DNA of 64,000 nt from an uncultured Acetatifactor sp. GTDB taxonomy: Bacteria > Bacillota > Clostridia > Lachnospirales > Lachnospiraceae. A program made the position numbers and the translations under genes. Shown piece after piece: positions 1-6,974 of this stretch; position 1 is the first letter of the stretch; every line of letters starts with the position of its first letter. Under the pieces are notes generated by a model. It saw nothing but the letters and a program-made list of their open reading frames with translations. It ran no database searches and was not told where the DNA came from. The stretch spans positions 1-64,000 of the forward strand of contig CANQWM010000012.1 of NCBI GenBank assembly GCA_947627535.1, given 5' to 3'.

Positions 1-482
1 GGGACAAAAACACACGCCAGATATTCGCTCAATCCTGCCCTGTTATTCACATCAGCCAGATAGAAAACCGACAGCATCAGCACATAGCTGCCCATCAGCG
101 CATATTTCCAGCTGCCGCAGATATGTCGGATGGAAAAGTAGGTCGTACATGTACCTGCTGCGGAGATCAAAAGCAAAAAAATCTTATATGACAGGAGCAG
201 GGAAAGACCGCAGATATTCAAAAGCGCGGGAACCACCAGAAAAACATCCGGATAAAAAAGCGAACTGCCATAACCATAATGATGAAAGAAAAGCGGATTG
301 ATCCTTGGCGGGAAATCTCCGTTTACCAGCGCTTCCTTCATGGATTCTATCCTGAGAATATGATAGGACGCATCCCATATATCCCCTCCAAGTCCCCGTG
401 CAAACAGAGGAATTCCCGTAATAACAGCAATTATGAGCACAGACGCTCCAAACATAAAATATTCTTTGTTTTTTTGTGTCAT
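1..482 (-). CDS. Multi-spanning membrane protein, YfhO/GT-C-like, N-terminal part only
   Basis: The reading frame starts at an ATG (480-482) with AAGGAG nine bases upstream and runs off the left edge of the window, so about 160 N-terminal residues are visible. A first membrane segment (residues 8-25) is followed by an extracytoplasmic loop with D-x-x-D-x-x-H-x-x-R spacing and an FxPRINP...FFHHYGYGSSLFYPD stretch, then by repeated hydrophobic segments. This arrangement is typical of the large GT-C-like membrane proteins annotated as '6-pyruvoyl-tetrahydropterin synthase-related' or YfhO, thought to move lipid-linked sugars. Family assignment is from memory of such motifs; substrate is unknown. 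It lies downstream of rplA but is separated from it by a strong terminator, so it is probably transcribed on its own. Confidence 0.7.
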   Translation of the reverse strand, partial: MTQKNKEYFMFGASVLIIAVITGIPLFARGLGGDIWDASYHILRIESMKEALVNGDFPPRINPLFFHHYGYGSSLFYPDVFLVVPALLNICGLSLLLSYKIFLLLISAAGTCTTYFSIRHICGSWKYALMGSYVLMLSVFYLADVNNRAGLSEYLACVFV

Positions 483-527
483 GGCATCGGACTCCTTGTT
501 TTCATAAGACAAAATCACTAAAATACT

Positions 528-554
528 AAAAAAGGAAACCGAAGTTTCCTTTTT
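528..554 (-). terminator. Intrinsic terminator of the rpmG-rplA operon
   Basis: On the minus strand an 11-bp perfect stem (AAAAAGGAAAC / GTTTCCTTTTT) is closed by a TTCG tetraloop and ends in a run of T. It lies 28 bases after the rplA stop codon and before the next minus-strand start at 482. The A/T symmetry means it could also work in the other direction. Confidence 0.9.
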
Positions 555-581
555 AGCATTCTGTCAATCTGTATCATTTCT

Positions 582-1271
582 TTAATACTTTGCTACACTC
601 ACCTTTACGCCGGGGCCCATTGTGCTGGTCAGAGTGATGCTCTTCAAATACTGCCCCTTCAGCGCGCTGGGACGTGCCTTTGTAATGGCATCCATCAGGG
701 CGTTGAAATTCTCCTGCAGGGCCTCTTCGGTAAAGGACGCCTTGCCCACAGGCACATGGACAATATTTGTCTTGTCAAGTCTGTATTCGATCTTACCGGC
801 TTTGATATCAGCGATAGCCTTGGTGACATCCATGGTCACCGTGCCTGCCTTGGGGTTGGGCATCAGGCCCTTGGGGCCAAGGACTTTACCGAGACGTCCC
901 ACAACGCCCATCATATCAGGGGTAGCCACTACCACGTCAAAATCAAGCCATCCGTCGTTCTGAATCTTGGGGATCAGCTCCTCGCCGCCGACATAGTCGG
1001 CGCCTGCTGCCTCGGCCTCGCCAAGCTTATCGCCCTTTGCAAACACAAGAACCCTTACCGTCTTACCGGTTCCGTTTGGCAGCACTACAGCTCCGCGGAT
1101 CTGCTGTTCGGCATGACGTCCGTCACAGCCTGTTCTGATATGAACCTCAATGGTCTCGTCAAATTTTGCGGTTGCGGTCTTCTTGACCAGAGCAATGGCG
1201 TCATTCGGCTCATAGAACACGGTGCGGTCTACAAGCTTTGCGGCCTCTTTATACTTCTTACCATGTTTCAT
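582..1271 (-). CDS. rplA: 50S ribosomal protein L1
   Basis: The 229-residue product has the usual L1 length and order: a basic N-terminus ([10 protein letters not shown]), the conserved [15 protein letters not shown]-type segment near residue 47, the [14 protein letters not shown] signature in the second domain, and a C-terminal GPGVKVS. L1 forms the mobile stalk beside the ribosomal E site and in other bacteria also represses translation of its own operon by binding the mRNA. The start ATG follows GGAGGTAAGATA. It lies 54 bases after rplK. Unusually, rplJ and rplL do not follow; a terminator does. Confidence 0.98.
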   Translation of the reverse strand: MKHGKKYKEAAKLVDRTVFYEPNDAIALVKKTATAKFDETIEVHIRTGCDGRHAEQQIRGAVVLPNGTGKTVRVLVFAKGDKLGEAEAAGADYVGGEELIPKIQNDGWLDFDVVVATPDMMGVVGRLGKVLGPKGLMPNPKAGTVTMDVTKAIADIKAGKIEYRLDKTNIVHVPVGKASFTEEALQENFNALMDAITKARPSALKGQYLKSITLTSTMGPGVKVSVAKY

Positions 1272-1325
1272 TATCTTACCTCCCAGGTTCCAGCGACAAC
1301 ACCAGGTTGTCTCCCAATCTTGATT

Positions 1326-1751
1326 TTAGTCTTCTACGGTTATTCCCATGCTGCGTGCAGTACCGGCGATCATGCTCATTGCAGCCTCCAGGCTTGCAGC
1401 GTTCAGATCGGGCATCTTGGTCTCGGCAATCTCCTGGAGCTTTGCTTTGGAGATCTTTGCCACCTTTGTCTTGTTGGGCGCTGCGGAACCTGACTGCAGG
1501 TTGCAGGCCTTCTTCAACAATACTGCCGCAGGAGGAGTTTTCGTAATGAAACTGAAGCTTCTGTCTGCGTAAACGGTGATCACTACGGGAATGATCAGGT
1601 CGCCCTTGTCGGCGGTTCTCGCGTTGAACTGCTTGGTAAATTCAACGATGTTCACGCCGTGCTGGCCCAGTGCGGGACCAACAGGGGGAGCCGGTGTTGC
1701 TTTGCCGGCAGGAATCTGTAACTTGATATAGCCTTCTACTTTCTTTGCCAT
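1326..1751 (-). CDS. rplK: 50S ribosomal protein L11
   Basis: The 141-residue protein has the normal L11 length. It contains the N-terminal domain with [20 protein letters not shown], the proline-rich segment that contacts release and elongation factors, and the C-terminal rRNA-binding domain with the GTARSMGI-type motif near the end. L11 binds the GTPase-associated region of 23S rRNA. ATG is preceded by AGGAGGTGCCAAA. A 174-base gap separates it from nusG, the only long gap in this otherwise compact cluster, and that gap may hold regulatory RNA. Identity is certain. Confidence 0.98.
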   Translation of the reverse strand: MAKKVEGYIKLQIPAGKATPAPPVGPALGQHGVNIVEFTKQFNARTADKGDLIIPVVITVYADRSFSFITKTPPAAVLLKKACNLQSGSAAPNKTKVAKISKAKLQEIAETKMPDLNAASLEAAMSMIAGTARSMGITVED

Positions 1752-1925
1752 TTTGGCACCTCCTAAATTTGTGGTATACCGCTTCCGCGCGCCTTACGTA
1801 AAGCGCCCTGGAAACGGCATTTCGGCGCAGGGCCCGGAAGAAAAGTGTCCTGCTCCCACTTTGCTGCCTATATTTACCGGCACAGGCCGGGAAATATCTC
1901 TTTTCAACTTAGCGCTCATTAGCGC
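1752..1925 (-). promoter_or_regulatory. Untranslated leader between nusG and rplK
   Basis: This 174-base spacer carries no gene. Visible structure includes AGCGCT-CATT-AGCGCT at 1911-1926, overlapping the nusG stop, and a near-palindrome GCGCcTTACGTAAaGCGC at 1789-1806. In other bacteria L1 represses its operon through the L11 leader, so this is a plausible place for such feedback, but I cannot draw an L1-binding site with confidence. Confidence 0.35.
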
Positions 1926-2444
1926 TCAAAGCTTTCTGACTTCCGCAAAGCTGATCTCTACCGGCGTTTCTCTGCCGAACAGCTCTACGTTGATGGTTGC
2001 CGTCTGCTTGCCGAAATCCAGCTTTTGCACGACACCGACGGTATCCTTCCAGACACCCGCCACAACGGCGATGCTGTCTCCTTCCACAAAGTCAATGGAA
2101 ACATTTTCCGTCTTGATCCCTAACGGCTTCATCTCCGCCTCGGTCAACGGCACCGGTTTGCTGCCGGGTCCTACAAATCCCGTCACGCCCCGCGTGTTGC
2201 GGACCACGTACCAAGTATCGTCATTCATCTCCATATTGAGGAGCACATATCCCGGAAACATTTTTTTCTGAACCGTTTTTCTGACGCCGTTTTTCAGTTC
2301 CACCACATCCTGCAGGGGAACACGGACCTCCAGAATCTGCTCCGCCAGATGTTTGTTATTCTCGATGGTCTTCTCAATATTGGCTTTGACCTTGTTTTCA
2401 TAACCTGAATAGGTATGCACTACATACCATTTTGCCTCTGCCAT
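1926..2444 (-). CDS. nusG: Transcription termination/antitermination factor NusG
   Basis: The 172-residue protein starts AKWYVVHTYSGYENKV, the NusG N-terminal (NGN) signature that binds the RNA polymerase clamp, and continues through a FPGYVLLNMEMND segment to the C-terminal KOW domain (EGDSIAVVAGVWKDTVG, about residues 118-150). NusG links RNA polymerase to Rho or to ribosomal protein S10 and modulates pausing. It lies 16 bases after secE in the conserved rpmG-secE-nusG-rplK-rplA order. The start ATG has GGGGG eight bases upstream. Function is secure from family and context. Confidence 0.98.
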   Translation of the reverse strand: MAEAKWYVVHTYSGYENKVKANIEKTIENNKHLAEQILEVRVPLQDVVELKNGVRKTVQKKMFPGYVLLNMEMNDDTWYVVRNTRGVTGFVGPGSKPVPLTEAEMKPLGIKTENVSIDFVEGDSIAVVAGVWKDTVGVVQKLDFGKQTATINVELFGRETPVEISFAEVRKL

Positions 2445-2460
2445 ACGATTGTCCCCCGCT

Positions 2461-2664
2461 TTAAATGGATGTCAGGAAATTAACGCCGTACTTCACCACA
2501 TAGTCCAAAACAGCGATAATCATTCCCACCACGACCGAGATCACCACAACGGCAATCGACTGCTTCAGCGTGGCCTGCCTGTCCGGCCATGATATTTTCT
2601 TAAACTCGGCCTTCAGCGCCTTGAAAAACCCCGGGCGCGCCTTTTTTTCTGCGGAATTTCCCAT
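2461..2664 (-). CDS. secE: Preprotein translocase subunit SecE
   Basis: The 67-residue protein has the short SecE layout: a basic amphipathic N-terminus containing FFKALKAEFKKISWPDRQ (the conserved KKVxWPxR element) and one C-terminal membrane segment (about residues 37-63). SecE clamps SecY in the general secretion channel. The ATG follows GGGAGGATTTGTT. The gene sits between rpmG and nusG, its usual position in Firmicutes, with a 19-base gap to rpmG. Confidence 0.97.
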   Translation of the reverse strand: MGNSAEKKARPGFFKALKAEFKKISWPDRQATLKQSIAVVVISVVVGMIIAVLDYVVKYGVNFLTSI

Positions 2665-2683
2665 AACAAATCCTCCCGCCGCC

Positions 2684-2833
2684 TTACTTGGTTTCCCGGT
2701 GCAGTGTATGCGTCCTGCAGAATCTGCAGTACTTCCTGATCTCCATCCTGTCGGGATGGTTCTTCTTTTCCTTGGTCGTATTATAGTTGCGCTGTTTGCA
2801 CTCGGTACATGCTAAGGTGATTTTTGTACGCAT
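2684..2833 (-). CDS. rpmG: 50S ribosomal protein L33
   Basis: A 49-residue reading frame begins [17 protein letters not shown] and ends [14 protein letters not shown]. It has two CxxC pairs (CTEC and CRFC), so this is the zinc-binding form of L33, which sits near the ribosomal E site. The start ATG (2831-2833) is preceded by AGTGGAGGTAGTAAA. It is first in the operon, 90 bases downstream of a consensus sigma-A promoter. Length and motif agree fully with the family. Confidence 0.96.
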   Translation of the reverse strand: MRTKITLACTECKQRNYNTTKEKKNHPDRMEIRKYCRFCRTHTLHRETK

Positions 2834-2922
2834 TTTACTACCTCCACTGGTTTCTTCCACTCTGCTTTTTTCTCTGATATTTTAAGCATAAAAAAAAGAC
2901 CTAAATCTCATCTCGCCTGACT

Positions 2923-2951
2923 ACTATAACACAAGTCCGTTCCTGCGTCAA
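2923..2951 (-). promoter_or_regulatory. Sigma-A promoter of the rpmG-secE-nusG-rplKA operon
   Basis: Reading the minus strand, the -35 TTGACG (2946-2951) is separated by 17 bases from the -10 TATAGT (2923-2928). It is directed at rpmG and no closer promoter is visible. Confidence 0.85.
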
Positions 2952-2981
2952 CAGTTTTTTCATTTTTTCCGCGCAAGGCTC

Positions 2982-3047
2982 TTGTTTCTTCTTATATTAT
3001 GTGTTACAATCAGCTTAATTATAGAAACTGCGGGAACGGATTCCCGC
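2982..3047 (+). promoter_or_regulatory. Putative sigma-A promoter and leader hairpin of the FliD-like gene
   Basis: TTGTTT (2982-2987), 17 bases and TACAAT (3005-3010) point toward the gene at 3126. A 7-bp perfect hairpin GCGGGAA-CGGA-TTCCCGC (3030-3047) lies in the resulting leader. No TAAA-N15-GCCGATA sigma-28 site is visible here, so this flagellar-type gene may not be under the late flagellar sigma factor. Confidence 0.5.
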
Positions 3048-3125
3048 CGCCGGAATATTCTATTTCATGCAGATACCGGACATTTCATTTAGTCACCCGA
3101 TTCAGGGAAGAAAGGAGGCGTGACA

Positions 3126-4421
3126 ATGAGTGCTGTTCTGAATGCGGTTTACAACAACTATCTGGCTGCTTATACGCCAAAGCCGCTTACGCGGTATGAC
3201 GCACATAAAAAGAGCGAGCTTCGCAGCATATACGATTCCATTGTCAAAATGAATAGAGACGCCCCCTGGTATCTTCCCACCACCAGCAAGGCCACGCAGA
3301 ACTATGCCGTCGACCTGAAGGAGAACGCGCGGCAGCTGCATAACACAATCGCGCAGCTGGGCGGCCTGGAGGAGGATGGACTTTTCAGCAAGAAAAGCGC
3401 TTACTCCTCTGACGAAAGTGCAGCCGTTGCTTCCTACATCGGCCCCCAAAGGCCGGGCTCTCCCACGCCGGGTCTGGAGCTGGAAGTCCGCTCCCTCGCC
3501 TCTCCCCAGGAGAATCTGGGCCTTTTCCTTCCGGATGAGCGGTCGTCGCTCCCTCCGGATACGTATTCCTTTGATCTTGGAATCAACGATATGAACTATG
3601 AGTTTCAGTTCTCCGTGAGCGGCGACGAGACCAACCGCGATATCCAGGAACGCCTGATGCGTCTGCTGAACAATTCCGGGATCGGCATCCGTGCGGACAT
3701 CGTGGAATCCGACGGAAGCACCGCCCTGCAGCTGACCTCCGAAGCCACCGGGCTTGCGCAGGGAAAAAACAGGCTCTTCACGGTCAGCGACGACCATACC
3801 AGCAAGACCTCCGGCACCGTTGCGTATTTCGGCCTCGATTATGTCAGCCGGCCGGCCGCAGATGCGGAGCTGGTCATCAACGGCGAGAAGCGGACGGCCT
3901 CTTCCAACCACCTTACCGTGGGGAAGATGTTTGATATTACCCTAAAGGGCTTAAGCCCCGCCGACAGTCCCGTTCGGATCGGCCTGAAGACAGATGTGGA
4001 GTCCCTCACGGACAACGTGTCCCATCTGATCGGCGGATACAACGACTTTATGAAGGCAGCCGCCTCCTATCAGGACACCCAGGCAAGAAGCAGGCAGCTT
4101 GTGAGAGAGCTGAAGGGCATTGCGCTCTCCTACGGAAGCCCGCTGCAGTCCATGGGATTCACCATGGCGGAGGACGGTACGCTGAATCTTGACAGGGATG
4201 TGCTTCGCCAGACCGCGGAACAGTCTTCCGACATTTCGGAAACCTTCGGGAAACTGAAAACCTTTTCTGATATGCTCCTGAAAAAGAGCAGCCAGGTTTC
4301 GCTGAACCCGATGGATTACGTGGAAAAGACCATGGTCGCATACAAAAATCCGGGACACAGCTTCATCAATCCCTATGCCACCAGCGCATACAGCGGAATG
4401 ATGTTCAACGGATACTGTTAA
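3126..4421 (+). CDS. FliD-like flagellar capping protein, stand-alone paralogue
   Basis: The 431-residue product resembles filament cap (FliD/HAP2) proteins. A helical N-terminal region leads into a VASYIG...LELEVRSLASPQ segment, then a DLGINDMNYEFQF...NRDIQERLMRLLNNSGIGI stretch that matches the FliD fold, and a helical C-terminus with VSHLIGGYNDFM. FliD caps the filament and helps flagellin fold at the tip. It differs from the fliD at 6975-8918, being 216 residues shorter and lacking the canonical MRLSGLxSGMDT N-terminus. I chose ATG 3126 because AAAGGAGG ends seven bases upstream; the GTG at 3120 is too close to it. It is monocistronic, and its last 17 bases overlap the convergent glf. Exact role, secondary cap or adhesin, is unknown. 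Confidence 0.7.
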   Translation: MSAVLNAVYNNYLAAYTPKPLTRYDAHKKSELRSIYDSIVKMNRDAPWYLPTTSKATQNYAVDLKENARQLHNTIAQLGGLEEDGLFSKKSAYSSDESAAVASYIGPQRPGSPTPGLELEVRSLASPQENLGLFLPDERSSLPPDTYSFDLGINDMNYEFQFSVSGDETNRDIQERLMRLLNNSGIGIRADIVESDGSTALQLTSEATGLAQGKNRLFTVSDDHTSKTSGTVAYFGLDYVSRPAADAELVINGEKRTASSNHLTVGKMFDITLKGLSPADSPVRIGLKTDVESLTDNVSHLIGGYNDFMKAAASYQDTQARSRQLVRELKGIALSYGSPLQSMGFTMAEDGTLNLDRDVLRQTAEQSSDISETFGKLKTFSDMLLKKSSQVSLNPMDYVEKTMVAYKNPGHSFINPYATSAYSGMMFNGYC

Positions 4422-5520
4422 AGAGCGCCAGCGCTTCCGCGATCACCTTGTCCATATCATAATACTTATAGGAACCCAGCCTGCCGCCGAAAAGCACATT
4501 CGATTCCGTCCTGGCAAGCTGGGCATACTTTTGATAAAGGCTGCTGTTTTGCTCGTCGTTGATGGGATAATACGGTTCCTCCCCTTTCTTCCAGGAAACG
4601 GGATATTCCCTTGTAATGATCGTATCCGGCTGATCTCCGAACTCAAAATGCTTATGCTCGATGATCCTGGTGTAAGGGATCTGTCTTTCCGTGTAATTCA
4701 CAACCGCATTGCCCTGATAATTGCCGCATCCCTCCAAAAGCTCTTCCTCAAACCGCAGCGAACGATACTGCAGTTCTCCAAGCCGATAGTCGAAATATTC
4801 GTCTATCATGCCCGTATAAAGCACTTTGTCAAAGATATCCGGTTCCGAAAGAGCCCGGTTTTTCTCCATAAACTCCCGATAGTCCACGCCCAGGCGCACA
4901 GGAATGCCATCCAAAAGCTTTTCCACGATCCGGGTGTAGCCGCCGATGGGAATCCCTTGATACCGGTCCGTAAAATAATTGTTGTCATAGGTGAAACGAA
5001 CGGGAAGTCTCCTGATGATAAAAGCGGGGAGTTCCGTACAGGATCTGCCCCACTGTTTTTCTGTGTAACCCTTTACAAGCTTTTCGTATACGTCTCTTCC
5101 TACAAGGCTAAGCGCCTGTTCTTCCAGGTTCCGGGGCTCATCCACCGCACATTCCCTGCGCTGTCTGTCGATGATCTCCCTTGCCTGGGCAGGCGTCCTG
5201 ATCCCCCACATCCTGCTGAATGTGTTCATGTTAAAGGGAAGGTTATACAGCTCGTCCCCATATACAGCCACCGGAGAATTGATATAATTGTTAAATTCTG
5301 CGAAACGGTTCACATATTCCCAGATTTTCCTGTCAGAAGTATGAAAAATATGGGCGCCATATTTATGGACCCATATTCCCCGCTGCTGCCGGGTATAAAC
5401 GTTGCCGCCGATATGCTCCCGCCTGTCAACGCACAGACATTTTCCCCCTGCAGCATGTATTTCGTGGGCGAACACAGCGCCGAAAAGCCCCGTTCCCACG
5501 ATCAGATAATCATATCTCAT
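4405..5520 (-). CDS. glf: UDP-galactopyranose mutase
   Basis: This 371-residue flavoenzyme interconverts UDP-galactopyranose and UDP-galactofuranose, the donor for galactofuranose in surface glycans. It opens with the FAD-binding IVGTGLFGAVFA, then CVDRREHIGGN, KYGAHIFHT and NYINSPVAVYGDELYNLPF, all hallmark Glf segments; the C-terminal FGGRLGSYKYYDMDKVI closes the FAD site. Length is normal. Its start overlaps the stop of the upstream regulator by four bases (ATGA), which implies coupled translation. The 3' end overlaps the convergent FliD-like gene by 17 bases. No other glycan genes sit in this pair. Assignment is firm. Confidence 0.96.
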   Translation of the reverse strand: MRYDYLIVGTGLFGAVFAHEIHAAGGKCLCVDRREHIGGNVYTRQQRGIWVHKYGAHIFHTSDRKIWEYVNRFAEFNNYINSPVAVYGDELYNLPFNMNTFSRMWGIRTPAQAREIIDRQRRECAVDEPRNLEEQALSLVGRDVYEKLVKGYTEKQWGRSCTELPAFIIRRLPVRFTYDNNYFTDRYQGIPIGGYTRIVEKLLDGIPVRLGVDYREFMEKNRALSEPDIFDKVLYTGMIDEYFDYRLGELQYRSLRFEEELLEGCGNYQGNAVVNYTERQIPYTRIIEHKHFEFGDQPDTIITREYPVSWKKGEEPYYPINDEQNSSLYQKYAQLARTESNVLFGGRLGSYKYYDMDKVIAEALALFNSIR

Positions 5521-5867
5521 TTCCCCTTTTTCCCTTTTGCTTTATACTTGTCGATCTGCACAAAATCATCCATCAATTCCAGGATCCTGTCGCGGCCGGT
5601 CTGATTCAGCTTTAAATAATACTGCATAACCCGGTTCTCCAGCAGTTTTTCTCCCAAAGACGCATCTCTCTCCAAAGAGGAAAAGTCGACAGGATTAAGA
5701 CTCAATTTGTCACAGATCCGGATCACAGTACCGTAAGCCATTCCTTCAATACCACGCTCTAAGGCCGTCACCAGCGTACTGTAGGGAATGTGCATCTCCA
5801 TGGCAAACTGCCTGACGCTGCGGTATTGTCTGAGTATCTCCTTCTTTAAGATTTCTGCTTTTGTCAT
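5517..5867 (-). CDS. Small helix-turn-helix (XRE-like) regulator
   Basis: The 116-residue protein has an N-terminal HTH: SVRQFAMEMHIPYSTLVTAL with a recognition helix near residues 27-38, followed by GTVIRICDKLSLNPVDF, the usual end of a Cro/C1-type domain. The C-terminal half (residues 65-116) is helical and ends in a basic tail. It is the first gene of a two-gene unit with glf (four-base overlap), so it probably controls its own promoter and glf. A perfect 12-bp palindrome lies between the -35 and -10 of that promoter and is a candidate operator. What signal it senses cannot be seen. Confidence 0.75.
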   Translation of the reverse strand: MTKAEILKKEILRQYRSVRQFAMEMHIPYSTLVTALERGIEGMAYGTVIRICDKLSLNPVDFSSLERDASLGEKLLENRVMQYYLKLNQTGRDRILELMDDFVQIDKYKAKGKKGK

Positions 5868-5912
5868 ATCTATTCCTCCCTCGTCTGTCCTTATATTTTA
5901 GCCTGTAGGAAT

Positions 5913-5941
5913 ACTATACGATATATCGTCTACCTTTTCAA
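5913..5941 (-). promoter_or_regulatory. Sigma-A promoter with embedded palindromic operator
   Basis: On the minus strand TTGAAA (5936-5941) and TATAGT (5913-5918) are 17 bases apart. The spacer holds the perfect palindrome ACGATATATCGT (5918-5929), which reaches into the -10 hexamer. A protein bound there would block RNA polymerase, and the HTH protein encoded just downstream is the obvious candidate. Confidence 0.75.
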
Positions 5942-6000
5942 GTATAAATCTGCATCAAAACATGCTATTTTTGTCACATTCCATGGCCGCGGACAAAATT

Positions 6001-6024
6001 CAGGGGTGGACTTATCCACCCCTG
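6001..6024 (-). terminator. Terminator after the fliT-like gene
   Basis: A 10-bp perfect stem, CAGGGGTGGA / TCCACCCCTG, with a four-base loop lies seven bases past the stop of the fliT-like gene. On the minus strand it is followed by AATTTTG, a modest T-rich tail. It closes the flaG-fliD-fliS-fliT-like unit. Confidence 0.75.
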
Positions 6025-6031
6025 ACCTTAC

Positions 6032-6514
6032 TTACTTCTTCCTGTCCATAAACTGCGGCAGTACCACAGAGGACTTGCTCATATTTTTATAATAATCATA
6101 TGCCGCCTTGGAACTTCTTCTGTTATCCCGGAGGTTTTCCCTTTCTTTTGCAAAAAAGTCTTCGATCAGCTTTTTGTTCCTGGCCTCCTGCGCCTGAATG
6201 GCCACGCCGGACTCCGTAACCTTTGACACAAGCTCCTGAAGCCGCTTGATCTGATCCCGGTACTGATCCCGGTTCTCCGAAAGTTCCTGCGCCACCTTTT
6301 CATAAAGGCTTTCAAAGCCGTTGTCAAGGCTGTTCAGCTTTTCGATCAGAGTGCCCTTTTCTTCCACATATTCGTCAAAGCGGTCCATATCGGCCTCGCC
6401 CGACTGAAAAATCTCCTGCTGCTTCAGATTATACTGCTGAATCTCATCCAGGACCAGAAGCTTTTTCCGAAGGCTTTCCTCCAGAAGCGTCAGATAATTG
6501 CCTGTCATATCCAT
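6032..6514 (-). CDS. FliT/FlgN-type flagellar export chaperone (putative)
   Basis: This 160-residue, almost wholly helical, charged protein has no membrane segment. Heptad-like leucines run through LTLLEESLRKKLLVLDEI, the middle (IEKLNSLDNGFESLYEKVAQEL) and IKRLQELVSKV, giving a long coiled-coil hairpin like FlgN and FliT chaperones. It is last in flaG-fliD-fliS-(this gene), the position FliT occupies in other bacteria, where FliT chaperones the FliD cap. ATG 6514 is preferred: AAGGAG lies five bases upstream, whereas the GTG at 6520 overlaps that site. Sequence similarity to FliT proper is weak, so the name rests on fold and position. Confidence 0.65.
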   Translation of the reverse strand: MDMTGNYLTLLEESLRKKLLVLDEIQQYNLKQQEIFQSGEADMDRFDEYVEEKGTLIEKLNSLDNGFESLYEKVAQELSENRDQYRDQIKRLQELVSKVTESGVAIQAQEARNKKLIEDFFAKERENLRDNRRSSKAAYDYYKNMSKSSVVLPQFMDRKK

Positions 6515-6563
6515 TCCCACTCCTTACGCGCGCCGCAGTTTTGCTTCTGCCGTCTGTATGCCT

Positions 6564-6935
6564 TTATCTGCACGCCTTCATAACCTCTTTCCAGGTATCG
6601 CGCACACTGCGCAGATGTCCGTTGACCTCCCGCAGAATTTCCGCGTCCTTTTTGACGTTCGCCTCCACAAGCCGGCTGCTCAGATAAGAGTAGATCCTTT
6701 CAAAGTCCTGCGCCACCTGGTATTTCATATCCAGCGTCTGCCGCAGATAGTCGATGATCCGCTCCACCTTCGTGATATGGATATGAGCCTTCTCAATATC
6801 CTTCTGCTCCACCGCAGCAATCGCGATATTGCAGAATTTGATGGCTCCCTCATAGAGCATCAGCGTAAGTTCGCCGGGTGAAGCCGTCAGAATCCTACTG
6901 TTATTATACTGCGCATATGCACCGGGTAACGCCAT
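6564..6935 (-). CDS. fliS: Flagellin chaperone FliS
   Basis: The 123-residue helical protein has the FliS signature: MALPGAYAQYNNSRILTAS at the N-terminus, then PGELTLMLYEGAIKFCNIA and a central helix with IIDYLRQTLDM. FliS binds the C-terminus of newly made flagellin in the cytoplasm, prevents early assembly and hands it to FlhA for export; it can also sequester FliW-linked pools of flagellin. It follows fliD by 39 bases and precedes the FliT-like gene. No flagellin gene is in the window. Length is normal and identity firm. Confidence 0.95.
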   Translation of the reverse strand: MALPGAYAQYNNSRILTASPGELTLMLYEGAIKFCNIAIAAVEQKDIEKAHIHITKVERIIDYLRQTLDMKYQVAQDFERIYSYLSSRLVEANVKKDAEILREVNGHLRSVRDTWKEVMKACR

Positions 6936-6974
6936 TTTCAGCCTCCTGCCTTTCTGTCATCAAAATCCTTTTCC

